DNA of 64,000 bases from Vallitalea okinawensis. Its GTDB lineage: Bacteria > Bacillota > Clostridia > Lachnospirales > PQDH01. Below are positions 53,269 through 62,080 of the stretch, in pieces; position 1 is the stretch's first letter; each line of letters starts with the position of its first letter. The translations under genes were made by a program, and so were the position numbers. The notes under the pieces were generated by a model that was not told the origin of the DNA, did not search any database, and saw nothing but the letters and a program-made list of their open reading frames with translations. Where the stretch lies: positions 124,001 through 188,000 of the forward strand of contig NZ_PQDH01000001.1 in assembly GCF_002964605.1 (NCBI RefSeq), in the 5' to 3' direction.

Positions 53269-56200
53269 TTAACAGGCTATTTTTATTATTGCGTATGTTG
53301 TTTCAAAAAACATAACACCTTGATCTGACGGTAGAATTATTTCACGTTCTTTTGGTCCCATTTGTTCAAACACTTCATTACCGATTATACTCTGACCTTT
53401 TATGTCGCCACCCATAATAACGCCTACTTTCGTTTTTATAAGCTTTCTACACAATTCATCGTTCATATAATAGGATAGGACTTCCATCATATCTGTTGTG
53501 ATAAAGTATATACCTAATCCTTGTGATCCAGTTACAATTCGTAATAGCATTTCAGCTGCTTCGTCTGTAATCATCTCAAAGATTTTTGAAAATTGATTGA
53601 TAAATATAAATTGTTTATCAAACTTGCACATATAGCCGTATATATCTTCTTGAGATAAGGCATTTTCTTTTATCACTTTATATTCTTCTTTTCTTACCTC
53701 ATAAATCTCCATCAATTCTTTAATGAACGCATCAAAACCTGAACAACTGGATACATACTGACTAACCTTGAAATCATCAATATAATCCTTCATTTCACCT
53801 GCTTCTGTATCTACAAGAACGATCTTACGCTCTTTATAGGTAGATGCGTTTTCCATTAATGCTTTAAGAATATCCACAGTACTGGAATCAGGATGACTTC
53901 CAATAAAGAATGTATGAAAATTCAACAGTGGAATGGCTTGTTTGGTGCCATTAGAAACTGAATCACCTACATAGAATGAATGCTCATCCACTGGTATTAT
54001 TGGTAATGTATTTTTTAGGCGAACTGTTGACGTACTATTTCTTGTAGTTACTTTTCGCTCTGTTTTTTCTTCCAGTGTCTGATCGTCGGAGGCCATTTCT
54101 GAAATATATTGGGGAGTTTCTCCCATCCATGCTTCCTTCATTGCACTCAATCGATTGGATATTTGCTCAATCCTTTCTGCTTCATTCTCAGCCTTAAGAG
54201 ATAAAGCAGTCTGGAATTCAACAACCTCATCTAAAACGGTAAGACCCCGCCCCTTGATATTGTCAAGTTCGATTGATACGGAGGTATTCAGAATTTCTCG
54301 GTAGTGCATACTGTCATTCATTCTTAGAGTAATAAAACGGGAAACATGTTCTGTCACCCTGTAGTACACAGCACCTTTACTATTACCAGTAATGATTAAA
54401 TACACACCGTAAGTCTTTCCATTGGCAGCAATCTTTACAATCTTATCTTCTAGATCATAGTATCTTTCTTTGATAACAGTATAGTTATCAATGACAAGAA
54501 GGATTGCAGGTAATTGTTCTTTAGTAGTGTTGCGATAGCCTTTAAAAGATCCCACGTTATGTTCCGCAAATTTTAGTTTTCTTTCCTCCATTAATTCCAT
54601 TAAAGCTTGGATAGTTACTTCAATTTGCTCCTCATCATCGGCATAAATGATACCACCACAATGGGGCGAATTATCAAAATAACCCATTGTTCTACCACTA
54701 AAATCAAATATGTACATGTTTATATCATCAGGTGAATAAATATGAGCCAGCATATAAAGATAAGTTTGTAAGAAAGTTGTTTTTCCCATGCCTGAAGTTC
54801 CATAAATAATAACATGACCATCATCTATCAAACTTAACTCTAGGGGGATTTGCTTTTGCTCAATTGGTAGATCAACTAAACCAACAGGTACGGCTAGTCG
54901 TTCATCGGTTATTGACCAATGGCTACCATCAAACCCCTGACTTACAATATCCGTTATTTCATCGATTATGATTTCCTCTTTTAAAGGCGGTAACCATAGA
55001 TGAATCGGTTGAATCTTATTAATCCTTGAAATTTCTTTCATTTTCTGGATTATTGCTTCTAGCTGGTTTAACGGTTCACCAGTCGAAGATAGTACTTTTT
55101 GCCCTTCAACTTCTTCACTCCCCACTCTAATAGGTAATGCAGTGTTATCAACTAGGGCTAATGTTCGTTGGTCTTCATCAACATACTCCTTAACTGGGGT
55201 GTATTCAACACCACTATAGGCAGATTGGACATACTCATAAATCTCATCATAACCAACTTGAAGATAACAACGACCTGGCAATTTAATTAAAGCTGCATCA
55301 GGTTTTTTCAGCATTTCATTACTGTCATGCTTATCCAATACCTTCAGACAAACTCTAAACTTAGAGTTGGACCATATTTGGTCATCAACTAATCCAGCAG
55401 GCTTTTGCGTTGCTAGGATAAGGTGTATACCAAGACTTCGTCCTATCTGAGCTACGTTTATTAATTCCTTCATAAACTCAGGTTGTTGTGATTTAAGTTG
55501 GGCGAATTCATCGGAAATAATCACAAGATGTGGAAGTGGTACAGATGCTCTACCTTCTTTATATAACTTCTGATACTTATCAATGTGATTGATGTTGAAT
55601 TCATTTAATAACAGTTGGCGACGGTTGAGTTCAGCTTTTATCGAGATCAAAGATCTATTCAGCTGACTACCGGATAAGTTAGTAATTTTACCACCTATAT
55701 GGGGCATACCATCAAATATATTAGCCATTCCTCCACCTTTATAGTCGATCAATACAAATGACAAGTAATCCGGATGGAAGTTAAGTGCAGCAGATATAAT
55801 ATAGGCTTGTAAAAATTCACTCTTACCTGATCCAGTCATACCGGCTACCAACCCGTGACATCCATGATAGTTTTCATGAACATCTAATGAGATAATCTCT
55901 CCGCCTGCTTTTATCCCTATGGGGGCAGCTAAAGACTTATATGCCAAGTTCTCATTCCAACGTCTTTCAATATCTAGATCTTCAACATTACCCACTTTAT
56001 ACATGCCTAAGAAAGAGACTCTTTCTGGAACACTTAAGTTAATGTTATCAATCTTAACCGAAAGCATTGAAAGTTGCTGTGAAAATTTAGTCAATGGTTT
56101 TATATCTACCCAATCTGACTTAAAAGGAATGAACCGATTATTATATTTGTTTTTGTAATAGATACCACAAATTGATCGGTCATTTTGGATAATAGTTTCA

Positions 56201-57966
56201 CAATCCTTGGGCAACTTAGATATATCTCCATATACAAAAATACCTGATAAACTCTCATTGCATTGTTGTTTTTCAAAATAGCGCATAAAAGGTTCATTTT
56301 CTACTAATTGATCATCCATGATAAAAACTATATAATAGGGTAGCAAAACACTCTCTCGGTCTTCCCTTTTATTTTGTTCACGTTCTTTAAGCACTTCATC
56401 AACTGTATTAAAAATATGATGTACTTCTCTTTTATTCGTTGCAACATATCTTATACTTCTGTCTGTACTCCATACGTGAGGAAGTTCTCTCACCCAATCA
56501 AATTCAGATGCTTCCTTTTCGTTATAGATAAAAATCATCTTTACTTCATCATAAGAGTGAAGACCTGCTAGATTTAAAGCCATGCAATTTACATTGTTGA
56601 TAATTTTATTGCGATCTCCTATTATACCGACTGTTTTTTGTTCTTTAAGTGGTATAGTTATGGCAACGTCCTTTAGATTCTCAAATTGGGTCACAAGTTT
56701 AACGGGTTCATCCTGCAATGGATCGTCATGTAAAACAAATCCCTGCTTAGGAATCACAATATTGACTTGAAAGGGGCGTTCACCTTTTCCTATCCGTACT
56801 TCTAGAAAATCAAGATCATAAGATATTCTTTCCCAAAGACGCCGCTTATTTTCCTCGCAATTCAGAATATTGAAAATATATTTGGGTTGGGGAAAGTAAT
56901 TTTCATTAAGTATGCGAATATTTCTCAAATATTTTTCTTGTAAAATCACTTTCTGTTTTTGGATATACTGAACATAACGTTGAACTCTATGTTTTTCATC
57001 AGCGGCTTCTTGTCTTTTTTGATATCTATTGATGAGATTGGGCCATAATAACGCACCTAAAAGCATACTAATAGCCATAACACCACTTGTTGCCACTGAG
57101 GATAGATTACCTCCTGATGTAGCATTAGCAATGGCGAAACCAAGACTTGTCATCATGGCGATTGCCATGGTAAGTGAAGGTCCAATCATAAATATTAACG
57201 GCATGCGCTTGCTTTTAGATACTGATGGAGGTCCATCAATCTCAAAATCACCTTCTTCTACAGTTTTCATAATCCGCGGAGAACGTGTGAAATAAGACTG
57301 CTCTTGATCAGAATACTCATAGGGACCACTAAGATTAAAATCCTCTTTAATCTTTAAAGAACTAGCTGCAATATCGTTAGAAACCGCTATATAGCCACCC
57401 ATATAGATAATTTTTAAACCTTGAATAAAGATTAGATCACCTATACTTAACTTTGCTGTGTTCGTCCTTATACCATTAACATAAAGACCAATTTTACCAG
57501 ATAAATCATCGATATAATTTTCTCCATTAGCTTCAGTTCTTATAGCAGCATGTTTCTTTGACACAAAAGCGCTTGCATTATAGTGGATATCATTTTCTGG
57601 CAATCTACCGATAAACGTGTTTTTATCTGGAAGCTTAAACTTTTTAAAATTGATGTATTGTTGCTCTATAGCGATTGCCAATATACTGTATGTAATATCA
57701 TGCTCTTCATCTAAAATAATAATATAATCATTATTTTCAAGCACCTTTTCTAAAACAGCTTCATCATTGACTGTAAAGCTAATTTTTTGATTACTAGATT
57801 TTATGAGCCAATTCTTGCCTGATTTACAAAGTGGAAGCCTTAAATCAAAACTACTTCCCAACATGGATGCATTAATGTAAATCTGTGACTGTCTATTACT
57901 TAAAGAGCTAAGCTTTAACTCTTTCATCTGATTATCAATGAACAGACTTATTAAAAAATCAGACAT
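53269..57966 (-). CDS. essC: EssC-type T7SS ATPase with FHA domain
   Basis: A 1565-residue motor protein, the usual EssC size. Residues 1-110 are a beta-rich FHA-like domain. Residues 112-190 form an FHA domain with the key Arg121, the Ser136-His139 loop (SKKHA) and Asn164 (VNG). Two membrane helices (about 256-281 and 291-308) follow. The C-terminal half has three FtsK/SpoIIIE modules: D1 with GMTGSGKSE (near 709-717) and IISDEFAQL, D2 with GTSGMGKTT (near 1055-1063), and D3 with a degenerate GSHPDSST loop (near 1352-1360). D1 and D2 look able to bind ATP. AAGGGG precedes the ATG. It is the first gene of the cluster and translocates the WXG100 proteins. Confidence 0.95.
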   Translation of the reverse strand: MSDFLISLFIDNQMKELKLSSLSNRQSQIYINASMLGSSFDLRLPLCKSGKNWLIKSSNQKISFTVNDEAVLEKVLENNDYIIILDEEHDITYSILAIAIEQQYINFKKFKLPDKNTFIGRLPENDIHYNASAFVSKKHAAIRTEANGENYIDDLSGKIGLYVNGIRTNTAKLSIGDLIFIQGLKIIYMGGYIAVSNDIAASSLKIKEDFNLSGPYEYSDQEQSYFTRSPRIMKTVEEGDFEIDGPPSVSKSKRMPLIFMIGPSLTMAIAMMTSLGFAIANATSGGNLSSVATSGVMAISMLLGALLWPNLINRYQKRQEAADEKHRVQRYVQYIQKQKVILQEKYLRNIRILNENYFPQPKYIFNILNCEENKRRLWERISYDLDFLEVRIGKGERPFQVNIVIPKQGFVLHDDPLQDEPVKLVTQFENLKDVAITIPLKEQKTVGIIGDRNKIINNVNCMALNLAGLHSYDEVKMIFIYNEKEASEFDWVRELPHVWSTDRSIRYVATNKREVHHIFNTVDEVLKEREQNKREDRESVLLPYYIVFIMDDQLVENEPFMRYFEKQQCNESLSGIFVYGDISKLPKDCETIIQNDRSICGIYYKNKYNNRFIPFKSDWVDIKPLTKFSQQLSMLSVKIDNINLSVPERVSFLGMYKVGNVEDLDIERRWNENLAYKSLAAPIGIKAGGEIISLDVHENYHGCHGLVAGMTGSGKSEFLQAYIISAALNFHPDYLSFVLIDYKGGGMANIFDGMPHIGGKITNLSGSQLNRSLISIKAELNRRQLLLNEFNINHIDKYQKLYKEGRASVPLPHLVIISDEFAQLKSQQPEFMKELINVAQIGRSLGIHLILATQKPAGLVDDQIWSNSKFRVCLKVLDKHDSNEMLKKPDAALIKLPGRCYLQVGYDEIYEYVQSAYSGVEYTPVKEYVDEDQRTLALVDNTALPIRVGSEEVEGQKVLSSTGEPLNQLEAIIQKMKEISRINKIQPIHLWLPPLKEEIIIDEITDIVSQGFDGSHWSITDERLAVPVGLVDLPIEQKQIPLELSLIDDGHVIIYGTSGMGKTTFLQTYLYMLAHIYSPDDINMYIFDFSGRTMGYFDNSPHCGGIIYADDEEQIEVTIQALMELMEERKLKFAEHNVGSFKGYRNTTKEQLPAILLVIDNYTVIKERYYDLEDKIVKIAANGKTYGVYLIITGNSKGAVYYRVTEHVSRFITLRMNDSMHYREILNTSVSIELDNIKGRGLTVLDEVVEFQTALSLKAENEAERIEQISNRLSAMKEAWMGETPQYISEMASDDQTLEEKTERKVTTRNSTSTVRLKNTLPIIPVDEHSFYVGDSVSNGTKQAIPLLNFHTFFIGSHPDSSTVDILKALMENASTYKERKIVLVDTEAGEMKDYIDDFKVSQYVSSCSGFDAFIKELMEIYEVRKEEYKVIKENALSQEDIYGYMCKFDKQFIFINQFSKIFEMITDEAAEMLLRIVTGSQGLGIYFITTDMMEVLSYYMNDELCRKLIKTKVGVIMGGDIKGQSIIGNEVFEQMGPKEREIILPSDQGVMFFETTYAIIKIAC

Positions 57967-57998
57967 GAAATCAACCCCTTATTCATGATAATTCAATC

Positions 57999-58107
57999 CG
58001 GTAGGTCTATGTCTATAAATTAACGATTATTGATCAATAATTAGAACGAATAATGTACCTTTACCATTGACCTACCGTATTGTATGTTTAGTTATCACAG
58101 TAGGCAA
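57999..58107 (-). promoter_or_regulatory. essC promoter and leader with inverted repeats
   Basis: On the minus strand TTGCCT (58102-58107), a 17-bp spacer and TACAAT (58079-58084) form a good sigma-A promoter. A 9-bp repeat CGGTAGGTC (57999-58007) has its perfect inverse GACCTACCG (58069-58077) over the expected start of transcription. A perfect 16-bp palindrome ATTATTGATCAATAAT (58026-58041) lies between. These are candidate operators or a leader structure. Confidence 0.6.
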
Positions 58108-58280
58108 TTAACCTTTTACGTAAAATTCTAAAAATCTTATTTCAAATTTAAATTTAAATTCACTATTAAGAATAATATTCTATTTATTAAGAATATAAGG
58201 TTAACGGTTCTACTAAGCTAGTTTGCTTTCTTTCTCAGACTTAACCTTCTGTTTCTTTATATGAATTACTCAGAAACACA

Positions 58281-58607
58281 CTATGTTTTGTTTCCTCCCT
58301 TCTCACTATTTTCGCTACTTGATCCAAAACTCAGAAAAGCTGCCAATTCTTTTGTATATATATCCACAACAGGTAGTAGTGGGCTGGTAGCTTCATTCTG
58401 TAAAAAGAGTAATGTAAGGGCAATAAACATACTCCATGTCATTTTTCTTTTGCCATTTTCTATGGCTATTATAGTTTGTCTACTTACTCCAATTGTTTCT
58501 GCTAGTTCTGTTTGAGTAATCCCTAATTTTGCCCTTAAAACAGGAAGGTTGTCAGTTAAATTCTTAATTAGTTGTTCTTTAGCTATCGAATCTAATACTT
58601 TTGACAA
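58281..58607 (-). CDS. XRE-family transcriptional regulator
   Basis: A 108-residue protein with an N-terminal Cro/CI helix-turn-helix (TQTELAETIGVSRQTIIAIENGK, about residues 26-49). The C-terminal part is a short helix that may dimerise. The start is TTG 58607, six bases after AAGAAGG. It sits 175 bp upstream of the essC promoter on the same strand and is a candidate regulator of it and of itself. Confidence 0.88.
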   Translation of the reverse strand: MSKVLDSIAKEQLIKNLTDNLPVLRAKLGITQTELAETIGVSRQTIIAIENGKRKMTWSMFIALTLLFLQNEATSPLLPVVDIYTKELAAFLSFGSSSENSEKGGNKT

Positions 58608-58652
58608 CGTATCCCTTCTTTCTTAATAAAAAGCAATGTTATTTCCAGTTAT

Positions 58653-58702
58653 ATATTACCAAACTGACTAATACCTTGTCAATACATTTTGAACAAAATG
58701 TA
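58653..58702 (-). promoter_or_regulatory. Promoter and palindromic operator of the XRE gene
   Basis: On the minus strand TTGACA (58677-58682), an 18-bp spacer and TAATAT (58653-58658). Abutting the -35 is TACATTTTG-AA-CAAAATGTA (58683-58702), a 20-bp dyad. It fits an autoregulatory operator. The rest of the 58608-58907 gap has no gene. Confidence 0.65.
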
Positions 58703-58821
58703 ATATTATTTTACATTATGATTAATTTTTGTACTAAAAGTATTTTTATTAAATCATTTATAATTTTTATATAATATTGTCACATTTTATCAATACTCTT
58801 AATAGTACTTGTCAAGAATAT

Positions 58822-58862
58822 AAAAAAAAGCTTACTCTTAGGGCTTGAGTAAGCTTTTTTTT
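58822..58862. terminator. Strong bidirectional terminator
   Basis: A 16-bp arm (58822-58837) of eight A plus GCTTACTC pairs with GAGTAAGC plus eight T (58847-58862), loop 9 nt. It closes the PH-like gene on the minus strand and could also act on the plus strand. Confidence 0.9.
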
Positions 58863-58907
58863 ACCATTCGCTATTATTCAACATTATGTACTTTATATTC
58901 GATTAGA

Positions 58908-59321
58908 TTAAGCCATTAATCCTATTGTCTTGAGAAAATTTTCTATATTCACTAAATTTTCTTTTTGCTTCTTTATAGCTAGAGATTTAAAAATTCTTAA
59001 TTTTAAATGCTCACCATCTTTGAATTCAAGATTCATTGTTTTGCCAAACATTCCACCATCCAGTTTTATTCTTTTAATATCTGTTAGGGGCACACCGTTA
59101 TACCTCTCAGGTTTGGCAGTGATTTTGTTCAATGTAACAATATCAACTTTTTTATTTGTAAACTGTACAAAACATTGTTTCTCAAGCATATAAGAAAAAT
59201 GACCAGCCAAGAGCATTTTTCCAATGGACATGGTTTGACCATAAAAATAGTAACCAAACTCTTCGCCTTCGACTCTATGTTCTTCCATTGCTTTTACAAT
59301 AACTTTATCGTTGATTAACAA
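58908..59321 (-). CDS. Bacterial PH-domain-like protein, 137 aa
   Basis: A beta-rich protein of PH-like appearance: FVQFTNKKVDIVTL, PERYNGVPLTDIKRIKLDGG and NLEFKDGEHLKLRIF give a run of strands, with a C-terminal helix (KQKENLVNIENFLKTI). No membrane segment is present. The start is TTG 59321 after GGAGATGA. The PH assignment is by pattern only. It is transcribed alone, with a strong terminator. Confidence 0.6.
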   Translation of the reverse strand: MLINDKVIVKAMEEHRVEGEEFGYYFYGQTMSIGKMLLAGHFSYMLEKQCFVQFTNKKVDIVTLNKITAKPERYNGVPLTDIKRIKLDGGMFGKTMNLEFKDGEHLKLRIFKSLAIKKQKENLVNIENFLKTIGLMA

Positions 59322-59477
59322 GCTATCATCTCCTTTATATTTATATATATCCTAATAATACCACATTTTATATAATATACTATAAAATTCGTAAATTCAA
59401 TTATTTTCTTAAATTTTATACATTAACCAAATTAATATCCTACTTTCCCACTAATTTAATTTCTTATTCTCTTATTT

Positions 59478-59544
59478 TTGACATAAATATTCTAACAAGC
59501 TATAATGAAGATAAAATAGATAAATTATCCATTTTGTAACAAAT
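59478..59544 (+). promoter_or_regulatory. Consensus promoter and conserved leader, first SLH gene
   Basis: A perfect TTGACA (59478-59483), 17-bp spacer and TATAAT (59501-59506). A 34-nt leader (59511-59544) is repeated before the second SLH gene with one mismatch. Confidence 0.85.
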
Positions 59545-59566
59545 AGTATAAAAGGAGATGTTGCTT

Positions 59567-60643
59567 ATGAGAAAAAAGAAAATTCTAATCACCCTTTTGG
59601 TATTAGCCCTGGCACTAAGTATAGGCACCGTACAAGCAAAAGATACCCCCTCCAGTTGGGCAGTGGAAACTGTAAATGAGATGATTGAGGCAGGTATTGT
59701 TCCTGAAAGACTACAAAATAATTATCAAGACCCTATAACTAGGGATGAATTTGCTGAATTATTGGTTAATACTGTTATGTTAGCTTTAAATACAGATACA
59801 AACTACCCAATCACTAAGCAGGATATCTTAGATAATGTTGAACTAAAACAAAACTTCGTGGATGCAGATGAAGATTATATAAAAATCGCATATATGTTAG
59901 GTAGTATAAACGGTGTATCTGATACCCTCTTTGCACCTGATAATAAAATTACACGTCAGGAAGCTGCTGTTATGTTGACTAACACCATACAATATCAATG
60001 CAAGTTTTCTATACAGAGTTTAGATGAATTATTTTACGACCATGATCAAATAGCTCCTTGGGCCTATGATGGTGTTGGATTAGTGGTAGGTAATTATCTT
60101 ATGACAGGCTCTAATAATTCATTCAATCCTTTAGGTCTATTTACACGTGAACAGGCCATTATCACTATGGATAATTTTTTGCAACGATTCAATGATTATT
60201 TTATTACCTTAAGGGGAGTTCTAGAAATTCCTAACTATTATATCGAAATGGGCTATGTTGTTGACAAGGATTTTGTGGCTGTCAAGTACAGTGATCGTAC
60301 AGATTTACATTTACCTGTATTAGATGCCTGGGAGATATATGATGAGACAAAAGATATTAAAGACTTTTCTCTTAATCAAGCTTATGTCGCTTATGGTCAT
60401 TTTTCGTTGATTACAAATGGAATTAATATTCCATATGCTATTAAAGAAGAATCTGTCATTATTGATTGTGACTATATGTATATTCATTTATACACTGATG
60501 AGTATTTGATGAAATTTGACCTTAGTCGAAAAAACGGTTACACCAATATAATATTTGGTCATTACTATCGCGGTATGGGTCAAGATACTATTTATATAAC
60601 ACCTACTATTCATCAATGCACAGCAGAATGTACTCATCAATAA
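59567..60643 (+). CDS. SLH-domain surface protein, first paralog
   Basis: A 358-residue secreted protein counted from the ATG at 59567 (AAGGAG at nine bases). A signal peptide (RKKKILITLLVLALALSI, cleavage near VQA) precedes three S-layer homology repeats: about 28-75 (AVETVNEMIEAGIVP), 95-150 (FVDADEDYIKIAYMLGSINGVSD) and 160-215 (IAPWAYDGVGLVVGNYLM). The C-terminal 140 residues are an unrecognised beta-rich domain ending in a Cys-containing HQCTAECTHQ tail. SLH domains bind wall polysaccharide, so it should be surface-anchored. Confidence 0.9.
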   Translation: MRKKKILITLLVLALALSIGTVQAKDTPSSWAVETVNEMIEAGIVPERLQNNYQDPITRDEFAELLVNTVMLALNTDTNYPITKQDILDNVELKQNFVDADEDYIKIAYMLGSINGVSDTLFAPDNKITRQEAAVMLTNTIQYQCKFSIQSLDELFYDHDQIAPWAYDGVGLVVGNYLMTGSNNSFNPLGLFTREQAIITMDNFLQRFNDYFITLRGVLEIPNYYIEMGYVVDKDFVAVKYSDRTDLHLPVLDAWEIYDETKDIKDFSLNQAYVAYGHFSLITNGINIPYAIKEESVIIDCDYMYIHLYTDEYLMKFDLSRKNGYTNIIFGHYYRGMGQDTIYITPTIHQCTAECTHQ

Positions 60644-60899
60644 CAACAAACCTTTGTGTTTTTGCAAGTTTACTTGACCTGCATTATCGAGTTAAGTTTC
60701 TAGTATTTTTTAACTTAACTCAATATTGATTTGGAAAATAATATTTTAATTATCTCTGAAGAATTATAAGTTTTCTTGATTTTTAAACTTAAATTCTGAG
60801 TCTTATTGATCTTTTTCTATGTAAAATAAATTATTTTTATGTCCGATTACTTCTTATAAAAAAATATAAAGATTTTACTCGAATTTTACTGACAAAATT

Positions 60900-60966
60900 T
60901 TGACATAAATATTTCTTCAAGATATAATGTTAATAAAATAGATAAATTATCCATTTTATAACAAAT
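60900..60966 (+). promoter_or_regulatory. Consensus promoter and conserved leader, second SLH gene
   Basis: A perfect TTGACA (60900-60905), 17-bp spacer and TATAAT (60923-60928), with the shared leader at 60933-60966. It lies in the 345-bp gap 60644-60988; the rest of the gap is AT-rich with no gene. Confidence 0.85.
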
Positions 60967-60988
60967 TAAATAAAAGGAGATGTTACAG

Positions 60989-62062
60989 ATGAAAAAAGTA
61001 AAATTCTTGGTTGCCCTTTTTGTACTTACACAGATAGTAGGTAGTACCTCAGTACTAGCTGCAGACCAACCCTCCAGTTGGGCTCTAGAAGCTGTTAATG
61101 AAATGATTGAAGCAGGTGTTGTTCCAGAAAGATTACAGAATAATTATCAAGAACCTATAACTAGAGATGAATTTGCTGAACTATTAGTTAATACTGTTAT
61201 GTTAACTTTGAATACGAATACCGAATACCATATTACTAAACAAGATATACTTGATAACGTTGAATTAAAACAAAACTTTGTGGATGCGGATGAGGATTAT
61301 ATTAAAATCGCTTATATGCTAGGCAGCATTAACGGTGTATCTGATACGCACTTTGCACCCGATAATAATATTACTCGTCAGGAAGCTGCAGTTATGTTAG
61401 TCAATACCATACAATACAGATGTAAGTTTTCTATACAAAGTTTAGATATACTATTTAATGATTACAACGAAATAGCTCCATGGGCTTATGATGGTGTTGG
61501 ATTAGCAGTAGGTAATTATCTTATGGCAGGTTCAGATAATCACTTTGACCCTTTAGGTTTATTTACTAGAGAACAAGCCATTATAACCATGCAAAATTTC
61601 TTAGAGCGATACAATCAACACTACATAACCTTAAGAGGAGTTGTCAGAGTAAATAATCCCTATATCGAATTAGGTTATGTGGTCGACAAGGATTATGTGG
61701 CTGTCAAGTACAATGATCGTACAGATCTAGATCTACCTGTATCAGATGCATGGAAAGTATATAATTATACGAAAGACATTAAAGACTTTTCTCTTAATCA
61801 AGCCTATGTTGCTTATGGTCACTTAAAGTTAATTACAAATGATATTAATATCCCCTATGCAATTGAAGAGGAGCCCGTCATTATTGATTGCGACTATATG
61901 GATATTCATTTATTTACTGATGAATACCTGATGAAATTTGATCTAAGTCGAAAAAACGGTTACACCAATATAATGGCTGGTCATAGTTATCGAGGTACAG
62001 GTCAAGAACGTATTTACATTACACCTACTATTCATCAATGCACCTCAGAATGTCAGCATTAA
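60989..62062 (+). CDS. SLH-domain surface protein, second paralog
   Basis: A 357-residue paralog of the preceding protein, closely similar along its length and with the same three SLH repeats and Cys tail. The signal peptide differs most (KKVKFLVALFVLTQIVGSTS, cleavage near VLAA). It starts at ATG 60989 after AAGGAG. The duplicate includes promoter, leader and gene, and points to a fairly recent tandem duplication. An 18-bp gap leads to the next gene, so the two may be co-transcribed. Confidence 0.9.
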   Translation: MKKVKFLVALFVLTQIVGSTSVLAADQPSSWALEAVNEMIEAGVVPERLQNNYQEPITRDEFAELLVNTVMLTLNTNTEYHITKQDILDNVELKQNFVDADEDYIKIAYMLGSINGVSDTHFAPDNNITRQEAAVMLVNTIQYRCKFSIQSLDILFNDYNEIAPWAYDGVGLAVGNYLMAGSDNHFDPLGLFTREQAIITMQNFLERYNQHYITLRGVVRVNNPYIELGYVVDKDYVAVKYNDRTDLDLPVSDAWKVYNYTKDIKDFSLNQAYVAYGHLKLITNDINIPYAIEEEPVIIDCDYMDIHLFTDEYLMKFDLSRKNGYTNIMAGHSYRGTGQERIYITPTIHQCTSECQH

Positions 62063-62080
62063 TAGAATGAGGTGATGCCT

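Noticed and set aside
24465-57966. Cluster as an integrative or conjugative element, because of the VirB4/TraC-like and FtsK-like ATPases
   Set aside because: No integrase, relaxase, excision genes, attachment repeats or tRNA at the borders, and the codon/base style is like its neighbours.
58138-58165. AAATTTAAATTTAAATT simple repeat
   Set aside because: AT-rich low-complexity DNA in an intergenic region; no sign of a CRISPR or a specific element.
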